Counted from the stretch's first letter, positions 1-5,959 are shown. The stretch: 14,322 nucleotides of DNA from Turicibacter sp. (GCA_030531025.1 JAUMTV010000079.1:1-14322); one strand, 5' to 3'. A program made the numbers and translations. The notes: generated from the letters alone by a model not told the origin.

Positions 1-73
1 AGTTTGGGTAGATTCAGTTGATCTACAACGTAAACGACTTGCATTAACGATGGTAGACCCTCAATCTAACTAA
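1..73 (+). CDS. C-terminal end of an S1 RNA-binding protein, probably Tex/YhgF (partial)
   Basis: Only the last 23 codons and the TAA stop (71-73) lie in the window; the gene begins to the left. The readable tail, with the stretch VDSVDLQRKRLALTM, matches the last strand of an S1 domain (pattern V-x-x-V-D-x-x-R-K-R-hydrophobic-x-L-S/T-M). This is how Tex/YhgF-type transcription accessory proteins usually end. A strong hairpin terminator follows 35 nt later, which fits the end of a transcription unit. Other S1-domain proteins of Firmicutes have similar tails, so the Tex assignment is an inference from a short piece; the S1 call is firmer. Confidence 0.55.
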   Translation, partial: VWVDSVDLQRKRLALTMVDPQSN

Positions 74-107
74 CATACAAAGAGAGATTCTAACTATCTT
101 TAAAAGT

Positions 108-144
108 AAAAAGATGATTTTCCAAAAGGAGAAATCATCTTTTT
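108..144 (+). terminator. Rho-independent terminator after the S1-domain gene
   Basis: A 13-bp perfect stem (108-120 with 132-144) is extended by TCC/GGA with one bulged G. It closes on a short AAAA loop and ends in a run of five T. The A-run on the left arm lets it also work weakly on the opposite strand. It lies 35 nt after the upstream stop codon. Confidence 0.85.
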
Positions 145-277
145 ATGTTGTTTTCCTATAGATTTTGAGGACTTTAATAGCCAAAAATAATCTTTGTTAT
201 TGAGATAGTATATTAAATGCATGGAATAATATGTTATGTTGTAGAAGGTAGAGATCTAATTATGGGGGGAGAGTTTG

Positions 278-745
278 ATGAGCTATTTTAATTTCATTGC
301 TTCGGATTATGATATGTGAACTGTAGATTATACGAATAAGCATCGAATGACTGTTGGGGAAGCAGTCGAAAGAGGTTTAATGATGAATGAGTTTGATTTA
401 CTGTTGAATTCAGAAGTTTTGATTTATGAAATAGAAGAAGAGTTTAATGAATTAATGGTGCAGGTGAGTGGGTTTACTAATGATAAGATTGTACGCAGCT
501 ATATAAAAAAGCCTTATCTATACGATGTTCATCTAGGAAGTCATACGTGTTATTATCAGGCGTTACTCAGTTATCTTTATGAACAGGTGAAGCCTGGAAC
601 AACAATTGAATTATGGAATATTTGGGTAATTGAAATTGAAAAACCATCTATAAAAACGATTGATTTACAAAACTTGACTCTTAAACAGTTAGATAAAGTT
701 CTTTACCGAGAAAATCGGACATGCACCTTATTTATCAAAAATTAA
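278..745 (+). pseudogene. Small protein gene interrupted by an in-frame TGA at 317-319
   Basis: A well-placed GGGGGGAGAG ribosome site precedes ATG 278, which reads 13 codons (MSYFNFIASDYDM) into TGA 317-319. The same frame then stays open with no further stop until TAA 743-745. The in-frame ATG at 347, which would give 132 residues, has no Shine-Dalgarno sequence, so the original start is very likely 278 and the full product would be about 155 residues. The protein is soluble and acidic with no signal peptide or membrane segment. The C-terminal half (SYIKKPYLYDVHLG, then TIELWNIWVIEIE) looks like a compact alpha/beta fold, but I do not recognise a named family. It neighbours other small soluble genes of the kind found in toxin-immunity arrays; that role is only a guess. 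A sequencing error or an N-terminally shortened functional product are alternatives. Confidence 0.6.
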
Positions 746-773
746 AACAGATAAGCATCTACTTATCTGTTTT
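744..773. terminator. Bidirectional terminator, copy 1 of a duplicated hairpin
   Basis: A 12-bp perfect stem (AAAACAGATAAG with CTTATCTGTTTT) has a 6-nt loop (CATCTA) and A/T runs on both sides, so it can stop transcription from either direction. It sits between the + strand gene ending at 745 and the minus-strand gene ending at 820. The left arm overlaps the last two bases of the upstream stop codon. An identical hairpin occurs at 1656-1685. Confidence 0.8.
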
Positions 774-804
774 AACTATGATAGCTGTTATCAAGGAGAA
801 TGAC
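744..804. repeat. 61-bp direct repeat, copy 1 (3' end of a LURP-one-like gene plus terminator)
   Basis: This copy matches 1655-1715 at 58 of 61 positions (differences at 776, 781 and 798). Copy 2 is the true 3' end of the LURP-one-like gene and its terminator. Here, read on the minus strand, the equivalent bases still encode TVILLDNSYHS and a stop. They lie only a few codons after the stop of the 180-residue gene and in its frame. Copy 1 is therefore the orphaned tail of a second LURP-one gene whose body has been lost or replaced. Confidence 0.8.
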
Positions 805-819
805 CGTTAATTAATAAAT

Positions 820-1362
820 TTAATAATCAATATTTTCAGAGTCTAAGCGTAGTTTGTAGAAGAATTTTAACCATTTAGGTTGTATATCAATTTGTTTAGC
901 TAATTTTTCAAGTGTTCTTTTTCCTATACGTCTATTCATTACAGCAAACATCCTAACAATTGGATTTTCCGATACAATACTTTTCGCAATAGGTAATTCT
1001 TTATATTCTCTAAATGCATCTGTAATGTTATAAATATCAAAATCTCCATTATTTATTGATCTTTTTATAATTTCATCTTCAATCGCATTATTTTCCTCAT
1101 CATATAAATATCCTTTATCTGTCCATTCTCTCTCTGGGATATCAGGTTCTTGTTTGGTCAAATATTGTAGATATCCCTTAACATAATAAGCATATGGATT
1201 TGCCATAGCATACTCAGTATTATCAACCCTTACACAGAATCTTCCATAATTATCTGAAGCTCCATGATAATGCGTTAAAAAATAGTGAACACGACCTCTC
1301 AAACTTTCACATAAAAAGTCTTCTTCTAATTCTTTTCTTAATCCAGTCCATGATTTCCCCAT
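820..1362 (-). CDS. SF0329-family-like small cytosolic protein
   Basis: The product has 180 residues. ATG (1362-1360) is preceded by an AAGGAGGG ribosome site with 5-nt spacing, so the start is secure. The N-terminus MGKSWTGLRKELEEDFLC followed by ESLRGRVHYFLTHY and a GRFCVRVDN segment resembles the uncharacterised SF0329-type family, small soluble proteins with a conserved W-x-x-L-R/K-x-x-L-E start. That assignment is from memory of the pattern and moderately sure. There is no signal peptide or membrane helix. The C-terminal about 60 residues are basic and helical and may form a small helical bundle. The gene is flanked by the truncated tail of a LURP-one gene on one side and a DUF3885-like remnant on the other. 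This context suggests an exchanged small-gene cassette, perhaps immunity-like. No biochemical function is known to me. Confidence 0.7.
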   Translation of the reverse strand: MGKSWTGLRKELEEDFLCESLRGRVHYFLTHYHGASDNYGRFCVRVDNTEYAMANPYAYYVKGYLQYLTKQEPDIPEREWTDKGYLYDEENNAIEDEIIKRSINNGDFDIYNITDAFREYKELPIAKSIVSENPIVRMFAVMNRRIGKRTLEKLAKQIDIQPKWLKFFYKLRLDSENIDY

Positions 1363-1406
1363 ATAGCCCTCCTTATATTCTATATGTGATAGTTTCTATT
1401 TAAATA

Positions 1407-1652
1407 TTATATTTTTATTCGCTTTAACTTTTCTATAAATGTGCAGTCATTAGAAAATACATGAATTCGCCTATCATTATAAATAAAAAATACATTGTCT
1501 GTTTCTTTATCCATTATATAAATCGCACAATCAAGCTCAATATTATCTCTTATATCAGAAATAATAATCTTTCTAAAAGGTATTTCAATATTTATTCTAC
1601 TTGTTTCCCAAATATACCGTGTTCCATGACATTTTTCTATATTTATTAAAAA
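1407..1652 (-). pseudogene. C-terminal remnant of a DUF3885-like gene
   Basis: This 81-codon minus-strand frame runs from a stop inside the repeat hairpin (1653-1655) to TAA at 1407-1409 and has no plausible start near its beginning. Its translation reads smoothly: TRYIWETSRINIEIPFRKII, then DCAIYIMDKETDNVFFIYND followed by RRIHVFSND. This is the layout of the C-terminal half of DUF3885 proteins, where a bulky-hydrophobic x-x-D-x-x-x-x-x-x-F-x-I-Y-D-D-R-G segment is typical. Full-length members are roughly twice this size, so the 5' half is missing. The break coincides with copy 2 of the 61-bp repeat, as expected if recombination joined the two. DUF3885 proteins are often found near polymorphic toxin or immunity genes. 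The family call is by pattern recognition. Confidence 0.6.
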
Positions 1653-1654
1653 CT

Positions 1655-1715
1655 AAAACAGATAAGCATCTACTTATCTGTTTTAATTATGGTAGCTGTT
1701 ATCAAGGATAATGAC
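1655..1715. repeat. 61-bp direct repeat, copy 2 (intact LURP-one 3' end plus terminator)
   Basis: This is the partner of 744-804, with 58 of 61 bases identical. It comprises the last 11 codons of the minus-strand LURP-one-like gene (TVIILDNSYHN and stop) and its terminator. Because the intact gene runs into this copy, it is taken as the parental context. Confidence 0.8.
1656..1685. terminator. Bidirectional terminator, copy 2
   Basis: The 12-bp stem and CATCTA loop are identical to the hairpin at 744-773. It lies directly after the stop codon of the minus-strand LURP-one-like gene, with a T-run on the minus strand, so it should terminate that transcript. It would also separate that gene from the DUF3885-like remnant beyond it. 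Confidence 0.75.
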
Positions 1716-2198
1716 TGTGCATAGAAATAATAATTCATGAGTTTCATCAAAGATATCAATTTTATATCGATCTTTATAGTCAAGTCTCTTTTTCGTGATT
1801 TTAGCAACTTCGATTTCATTTTGATAAATGCTAAATTTGTTACCCAAAATATCACCTTTAAGTGAGTAATTTGTTTCATTTAACTGAATTGATATTTTCG
1901 GTTTAATTGTTTTTAAATGAGTATGAATAGAAGATATTTTTTCATTTTGATCATAAATTTCATAGTCTTGACCAAAAAATCCAACTTTCTTTTTGATTGT
2001 TAACAGAGGATTTCCAGTCATTTCAGTAATAGTTAACTGATGAGCGATTGAAATAATGTTTCCTAAAAAGTTATCCCAAAGGGAAGCTAATTTGTTTGAC
2101 CTAACTTCAAAGAAAGGTTGCATGTTAATATCGTAAATATAATATTTATCGCTAATTGTAAAAATTTTTTGATTAATATAGTATGTTTTCATCATCAC
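1683..2198 (-). CDS. LURP-one-related (YxjI-like) protein
   Basis: The product has about 170 residues. Three start codons follow one another: GTG 2198, ATG 2195 and ATG 2192. The AAGGGGATG ribosome site best fits GTG 2198 or ATG 2195, and the protein changes by at most two residues. The sequence is a series of short beta strands with the family's hallmarks. These include an opening KIFTISDKYYIYD, a strand with F-x-V-R-S-N-K-L, a loop of the LTITEMTGNPLLTIKKK type, and a repeat of the same pattern after about residue 90 (YEIYDQNEKISSI). This matches the tubby-like twelve-stranded barrel of LURP-one/YxjI proteins. Their biochemical role in bacteria is unknown; lipid or membrane binding has been proposed from the fold. 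There is no signal peptide. A second, degraded copy of its 3' end lies at 773-804. Confidence 0.7.
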   Translation of the reverse strand: MMMKTYYINQKIFTISDKYYIYDINMQPFFEVRSNKLASLWDNFLGNIISIAHQLTITEMTGNPLLTIKKKVGFFGQDYEIYDQNEKISSIHTHLKTIKPKISIQLNETNYSLKGDILGNKFSIYQNEIEVAKITKKRLDYKDRYKIDIFDETHELLFLCTVIILDNSYHN

Positions 2199-2369
2199 TC
2201 ATCCCCTTTATAACTCTATTATACTTATAAAATAAAAACTATAGTAATAACAGGATAATATCAGTGTTTTTAAGCTATAAAAGGGGAATTAGATGAAAAA
2301 CAAATTAAAAATTATTTATAGCTCAACATCAAAATTGGTTCTTGACGCTTAATTGATTTATAAAAGATT
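2199..2369. other. AT-rich spacer upstream of the LURP-one gene
   Basis: I see no supported gene here. It should hold the minus-strand promoter of the LURP-one-like gene, but several AT-rich hexamers compete and none stands out. An 8-bp inverted repeat (GCTATAAA at 2273-2280 and TTTATAGC at 2315-2322) encloses a 19-codon + strand frame (2293-2352) with a ribosome site. I do not count that frame as a gene. Confidence 0.4.
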
Positions 2370-2603
2370 CTAATTACACTCCAAAAAGATTCTACTTTCA
2401 TAACTCATTCGATTTGGAATGAAATAACTTCTTCGAATTAATGTTTTAATTTTATTATTTCGTTCTTCTATTGCACCATTTGTGTAACGACATTTATGGT
2501 AGTTCTTAACTGTAATATTTTTTAATTGAATGAAATCATTAATATGATTTAAGTTCATCTGAAAATTCCTAACTTTGGTTTGGTTGTGATCACTAAAGTA
2601 CAA
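2370..2603 (-). pseudogene. C-terminal remnant of an ISL3-family transposase
   Basis: The frame is open for 77 codons on the minus strand from a TTG, with a stop at 2619-2621 just upstream, so the N-terminal and most of the catalytic domain (normally about 400 residues) are gone. The segment around YTNGAIEERNNKIKTLIRRS corresponds to the last catalytic stretch of ISL3-type DDE transposases, where S/T-N-x-x-I/T-E-G-x-N-N-x-I-K is strongly conserved and E is the third acidic catalytic residue. It is followed by the usual R-x-S/A-x-G-x-x-N-x-x-x-F-R-x-R-I tail, here diverged (FIPNRMSYESRI). The G after the catalytic E is replaced by E. No terminal inverted repeats or second half were found in the window, so the element is dead. 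It marks the border between the accessory genes and the sugar operon. Confidence 0.6.
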
Positions 2604-2745
2604 GATTTCAGATGTTTTTTAGGTAAATATAAGCAATTAATGAGTCAAGTACCATTTGTGGTGAAGACTTTTAAATTATCCACTGAAGTTAACAATATTT
2701 TTTAGGTGATCACTAGTATAACAGACTTCGCTTAATTTGAAAGTT

Positions 2746-2761
2746 ATGAACAAATGTGCAA
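2746..2761. promoter_or_regulatory. Candidate SorC-family regulator site, operon promoter
   Basis: ATGAACAAATGTGCAA is an imperfect palindrome that matches the perfect palindrome at 5861-5876 at 13 of 16 positions. It ends 14 nt before the -35-like TTGAAA, the same spacing as the second site. SorC-family regulators bind palindromes of this general size. Position upstream of the -35 favours an activator role, but this is inferred from position only. Confidence 0.55.
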
Positions 2762-2775
2762 TAAATGACAATAAG

Positions 2776-2804
2776 TTGAAAGAATAAAAGGGCCATGATA
2801 ATAT
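2776..2804 (+). promoter_or_regulatory. Candidate sigma-A promoter of the sugar operon
   Basis: TTGAAA (2776-2781) matches the -35 consensus at 5 of 6 positions. The -10 lies in the TGATAATAT segment: TAATAT (2799-2804) gives 17-nt spacing, and GATAAT (2797-2802) gives 15. Transcription would begin near 2810, leaving a leader of about 130 nt before the kinase gene. Confidence 0.55.
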
Positions 2805-2817
2805 AAATTCATAGAGG

Positions 2818-2831
2818 TGAAACCGCTATTA
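2818..2831 (+). promoter_or_regulatory. Candidate CcpA cre site just downstream of the operon promoter
   Basis: TGAAACCGCTATTA fits the Bacillus cre consensus TGWAANCGNTNWCA with a single mismatch (T for C at position 13). It would lie at about +8 to +21, a location where CcpA typically represses carbon-source operons by blocking initiation or early elongation. Confidence 0.5.
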
Positions 2832-2848
2832 TATAGAAATTAATAAAA

Positions 2849-2880
2849 AGCTGAAAGTTTTGGGGATATTATTTTCAGCT
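2849..2880 (+). promoter_or_regulatory. Hairpin in the operon leader RNA
   Basis: AGCTGAAA (2849-2856) pairs with TTTCAGCT (2873-2880), extended by a G-T and a T-A pair, around a loop of about 12 nt. No T-run follows directly, so it is not a simple terminator. It may stabilise the mRNA or serve as a processing or attenuation structure. Confidence 0.4.
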
Positions 2881-2931
2881 AGCTGGAAGATATGATTTCT
2901 TTTGGGGGGCACCTAATATAAGGTGGAAGGA

Positions 2932-2946
2932 ATGAGAACGAAATGA
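2932..2946 (+). CDS. Possible four-codon leader minicistron (MRTK) overlapping the kinase start
   Basis: ATG AGA ACG AAA TGA ends in a TGA that overlaps the kinase ATG (ATGA junction). AAGGTGG (2920-2926) is 5 nt from this ATG but 16 nt from the kinase ATG, where the nearer GGAAGG is still 12 nt away. The ribosome site thus fits the minicistron better, and the kinase could be started by translational coupling. It may also be chance. Confidence 0.25.
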   Translation: MRTK

Positions 2947-4400
2947 ATATCTTAGTTATTGATGTTGGAACATCAAGTATGAGAGGAATTTTACTTACCG
3001 ATGATGGAAAAGAGTTGACAGTAACTCAGAAACTTTACAGTGTGTCTTATCTAGAAAATAGTTGGGTGGAACAAAATCCTTCAGATTGGGAAAACGCACT
3101 ATATAGTATTTTGAAGGAAACTGCCGAGAGAGCAAAGGATCATGACTGGCCAATGGATGCGATTTCAATTACGTCTCAGCGATCATCAGTTATTCCTGTA
3201 GATAGTGAAATGAGACCATTGTGCAATGCCATTATGTGGCAAGATAAAAGAACTAATCAAATATGCAAAAGATTGGAAAGTAAAAATGATATAGTATTTG
3301 AACGATGTGGGGCAAAGATTAATCCAGTCTTTTCAGGAAGTAAGATGACATGGATTAGAGAAAATTGTCCTGATATTTATGAAAAGACTTATAAATTTAT
3401 GGTAATTCCTGATTATTTAATTTACTTAATGACAGGCAGAATATGTACAGATTATACATATGGAAGTCGTTCACTTTTGATGAATATATATACACATGAA
3501 TGGGATGATGAATTATTAGAAATTTTTAATGTAGAACGAGATAAATTATGTGATTTAGTAGAACCGGGAAGTATATGTGGTAGTTTGAGAAAAGAAATTG
3601 CAGAGTTCACTGGATGCAAAGAGGGGGTTCCAGTTATTACTGCAGGTGGGGATCAACAATGTGGAGCTATTGGCCAAGGTGTAGTAAAAGAAGGGGTACT
3701 GTCTGTTACAGCTGGTACTGGGGGATTCTTGATTGCAGCAGCTAATAATGTTCCTGACAATATTAAGCAAAATGTCATTTGTAATTTTTCAGCTATAAAA
3801 AATCAGTATATTTTAGAATTTAGTATTTTAACATGTTGTTCAGCTTTCGATTGGTTTTGTAGAACGTTTTATGATGAATGGGATTATGAAAAAGTTAACG
3901 CAGATATTTTAAATTCACCAGTTGGATCTAATCAATGCCTTGTTATTCCGTATTTCCAAGGAAGATCAACACCTGATTGGAACAATATGGCCAAAGGGAT
4001 GTTTGCAAATGTTACATTGAATACGAAGCGATGTGATCTGTTAAGAGGTCTTTTAGAGGGAATTTGTTATGAAATCCGTAATGGAATTGAAGTTATGAAA
4101 GATTATATTCCAATTTCAGATATTTATATCAACGGAGGATTAACAAATAGTGAACCATTTAATGAGATTCAGTGCAATGTATATGGTAAGAAACTAATTC
4201 GTCGTGGGAAAGCGGATGCAACTGCAAGAGGGGCTTTAATGATTGCGACGACAACATTAGGGATTTATCCATCTGTAGAAGATGCCTTTAATATTATAGG
4301 AAGAAGTAATGATATTAAAGTGTATCTACCTCAAGAAGAAAAAGTATTACTTTATCAAGGATACAGAGAGGAAATGAATAACTTGTATCAAAAAATTTAG
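2943..4400 (+). CDS. FGGY-family carbohydrate kinase
   Basis: This is a cytosolic ATP-dependent sugar kinase of 485 residues, normal for the family (about 480-530). The N-terminal half opens with the phosphate-binding D7-V-G-T-S-S motif. The first FGGY signature, around GSKMTWIREN, lies at about residues 133-142. The catalytic base is Asp237 in AGGDQQCGAIGQG. A TAGTGGF loop follows, and the second half carries GGLTNSEPFNEIQ and a TARGALMIA segment of the C-terminal ATP domain. The family covers xylulose, ribulose, glycerol, gluconate, autoinducer-2 and L-xylulose kinases, and sequence alone does not fix the substrate. It is first in an operon with ulaE, ulaF and ulaG homologues but no PTS IIA or IIB gene. 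It is therefore the likely phosphorylating step for the sugar brought in by the UlaA-type permease; L-xylulose, another pentulose, or an ascorbate-related acid are candidates. The upstream ribosome site is oddly distant (see minicistron). Confidence 0.9.
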   Translation: MNILVIDVGTSSMRGILLTDDGKELTVTQKLYSVSYLENSWVEQNPSDWENALYSILKETAERAKDHDWPMDAISITSQRSSVIPVDSEMRPLCNAIMWQDKRTNQICKRLESKNDIVFERCGAKINPVFSGSKMTWIRENCPDIYEKTYKFMVIPDYLIYLMTGRICTDYTYGSRSLLMNIYTHEWDDELLEIFNVERDKLCDLVEPGSICGSLRKEIAEFTGCKEGVPVITAGGDQQCGAIGQGVVKEGVLSVTAGTGGFLIAAANNVPDNIKQNVICNFSAIKNQYILEFSILTCCSAFDWFCRTFYDEWDYEKVNADILNSPVGSNQCLVIPYFQGRSTPDWNNMAKGMFANVTLNTKRCDLLRGLLEGICYEIRNGIEVMKDYIPISDIYINGGLTNSEPFNEIQCNVYGKKLIRRGKADATARGALMIATTTLGIYPSVEDAFNIIGRSNDIKVYLPQEEKVLLYQGYREEMNNLYQKI

Positions 4401-4414
4401 TGGGGGGCTAAAAT

Positions 4415-5899
4415 ATGGAATTTATTAATGATTTTATTCAATTTTTGACAAGTAATATTTTAACCAGAGCAGAACTTTTCGTAGGTTTAATTGTATTACT
4501 AGGATATAGCTTACAGAAAAAGAAATGGTATGAATCTTTTGGGGGATTTTTAAAAGCAGTAGTTGGATATTTAATCTTGATGGTTGGTTCTAACGGGTTG
4601 ATTACAACGTTTCGACCTATTTTAGTGGGATTAAACGATAAATTTAATTTGAATGCAGTAGTTATTGATCCTTATTTTGGTTTAAATGCAGCAAATGAAG
4701 CGATTGAAGCCATTGGTGCTAGTGCTGCACTATGTATGACGTCACTTTTAGTTGCTTTTATCTGGAACATTATCTTATTAATGTTTAAAAAATGGACAAA
4801 AGTTAGAACTTTATTACTAACAGGTCACATTATGGTTCAACAAGCAACAACTGTTACATGGATTGTTTTCTTATTTATTCCTCAGTTCCGTAATATTATG
4901 GGAGCTATTTTAGTTGGGATTCTAGTAGGAACTTATCAAGCAGTTACTTCTAATATGACGGTTGAAGCATGTGAAAATCTTACAGATGGAAAAGATAAAT
5001 TTGCAATTGGTCATCAACAAATGTTTGCTATTTGGATAACTGATAAAGTCGCAAAATATTTTGGAAATAAAGATAATTCAGTAGAAAGTCTTAAACTTCC
5101 AGGATTCCTTCAAATGTTTAATGATACGATTGTAGCTACTTCTGTTTTAATGTTAATCTTCTTTGGAACGATAATGGGATTATTAGGTGAAGATTTTATG
5201 AGACAGTTAGATAGTAACTTTAGTTCAACAACAACATTCCCAGTGTATATCTTTATTCAAGCCTTATATTTTACAGTTTATTTACAGGTCTTACAGATTG
5301 GAGTGAAAATGTTCGTTACAGAATTAACTCAATCATTTAAAGGAATTTCAGATAAGTTACTCCCAGGAGCAATTCCAGCTGTAGATTGCGCTGTTGCCTA
5401 TGGATTTGCACCAGGTAATACAATGACAATTGGATTCTTCTTTGGAACGATAGGTCAGGTGCTAGCGATCTTAGGATTACTTGTCTTCCGTTCACCAGTT
5501 ATGATTATTATGGGATTTGCCACTGTATTCTTTGATAATGCAACTCTCGCTGTTTTTGCCAATAAAAGAGGTGGAATTAAAGCGGCAATGATTATTCCGT
5601 TTATCTGTGGAGTCTTCCAAGTTTTATTAGGTGCTATCACCGTTTCATTAGTACAATTAGTTGAATTTGGTGGATGGCATGGAACAATTGATTTTTCGAC
5701 TGTATGGTTAGCTATTTCGGGATTACTTAAAACATTTAGTTTTCCAGGAGCACTGATTGCAATTATATTGATGCTAATGATTCCACAGATTCAATATGCA
5801 AAGTCAGACAAAAGTAAATACTTTGATAAAGAGGTAAAAGCGGCTGATGATTCGGAAGGATTGCACATATGTGCAAAAGGCGAGAAAATGTTGAATTAG
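4415..5899 (+). CDS. ulaA: UlaA/SgaT-type PTS ascorbate-family permease (EIIC)
   Basis: This is an integral membrane transporter of 494 residues (E. coli UlaA has about 465) with roughly eleven hydrophobic helices, starting with an amphipathic N-terminus and TRAELFVGLIVLLGY. Family hallmarks visible are LLTGHIMVQQ (about residue 130), the GHQQMFAIWITDKVAKYFG block with KLPGF after it, an acidic AVDCAVAYGFAPG loop and TLAVFANKRGG. Together they match EIIC of the L-ascorbate PTS, which takes up L-ascorbate coupled to 6-phosphorylation when paired with UlaB (EIIB) and UlaC (EIIA). Neither partner domain is fused here nor encoded in the window; an FGGY kinase gene lies 14 nt upstream. The permease may therefore use partners from elsewhere or act without phosphorylation. 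The C-terminal tail (after about residue 460) is charged, and its DNA contains the perfect palindrome at 5861-5876. The start is preceded by TGGGGGG. Confidence 0.9.
   Translation: MEFINDFIQFLTSNILTRAELFVGLIVLLGYSLQKKKWYESFGGFLKAVVGYLILMVGSNGLITTFRPILVGLNDKFNLNAVVIDPYFGLNAANEAIEAIGASAALCMTSLLVAFIWNIILLMFKKWTKVRTLLLTGHIMVQQATTVTWIVFLFIPQFRNIMGAILVGILVGTYQAVTSNMTVEACENLTDGKDKFAIGHQQMFAIWITDKVAKYFGNKDNSVESLKLPGFLQMFNDTIVATSVLMLIFFGTIMGLLGEDFMRQLDSNFSSTTTFPVYIFIQALYFTVYLQVLQIGVKMFVTELTQSFKGISDKLLPGAIPAVDCAVAYGFAPGNTMTIGFFFGTIGQVLAILGLLVFRSPVMIIMGFATVFFDNATLAVFANKRGGIKAAMIIPFICGVFQVLLGAITVSLVQLVEFGGWHGTIDFSTVWLAISGLLKTFSFPGALIAIILMLMIPQIQYAKSDKSKYFDKEVKAADDSEGLHICAKGEKMLN
5861..5876. promoter_or_regulatory. 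Candidate SorC-family regulator site inside the 3' end of ulaA
   Basis: TTGCACATATGTGCAA is a perfect 16-bp palindrome lying in the poorly conserved C-terminal tail of the permease gene. It resembles the site at the operon promoter (13 of 16 bases) and, like it, ends 14 nt before a -35-like hexamer. Identical spacing at two places argues against chance. Confidence 0.6.
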
Positions 5900-5920
5900 A
5901 ATAATTTGGTATGATATGAT
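5891..5920 (+). promoter_or_regulatory. Candidate internal promoter ahead of ulaE
   Basis: TTGAAT (5891-5896) and TATGAT (5915-5920) are separated by 18 nt. The -35 overlaps the last codons of ulaA, and the start site would fall near 5927 in the 60-nt gap before ulaE, the longest gap inside the operon. It could raise expression of the catabolic genes independently of the kinase and permease. No cre-like sequence follows it. Confidence 0.55.
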
Positions 5921-5959
5921 TTTATTGTAAAGATCAGTTATCAAGAAGGGGAGAGGGAG

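Larger units (their letters stand above)
2604..2942. other. Intergenic region with transposon debris (left) and operon control region (right)
   Basis: The left half (about 2604-2730) holds no reading frame I recognise. GTGATCACTA occurs at 2586-2595 and again at 2706-2715, and TTTTTTAGGT at 2615-2624 and 2698-2707, so it looks like rearranged mobile-element sequence. The right half contains the palindrome, promoter, cre site and leader hairpin listed separately. Confidence 0.5.

Noticed and set aside
317..319. TGA read as selenocysteine or tryptophan
   Set aside because: There is no SECIS-like structure that I can see. TGA serves as a normal stop elsewhere (11723-11725), and TGG is the tryptophan codon in neighbouring genes.
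1461..1649. 62-codon + strand frame beginning MNSPIIINKKYI
   Set aside because: It has no ribosome site and odd composition, and the opposite strand carries the more convincing DUF3885-like remnant over the same bases.
1670..1879. 69-codon minus-strand frame inside the LURP-one gene
   Set aside because: It is an alternate frame of the larger gene, which has the ribosome site and family pattern.
2293..2352. 19-codon + strand frame with an AAGGGG site (MKNKLKIIYSSTSKLVLDA)
   Set aside because: It is very short, low in complexity and without a recognisable family. A leftover of a gene or chance is more likely.
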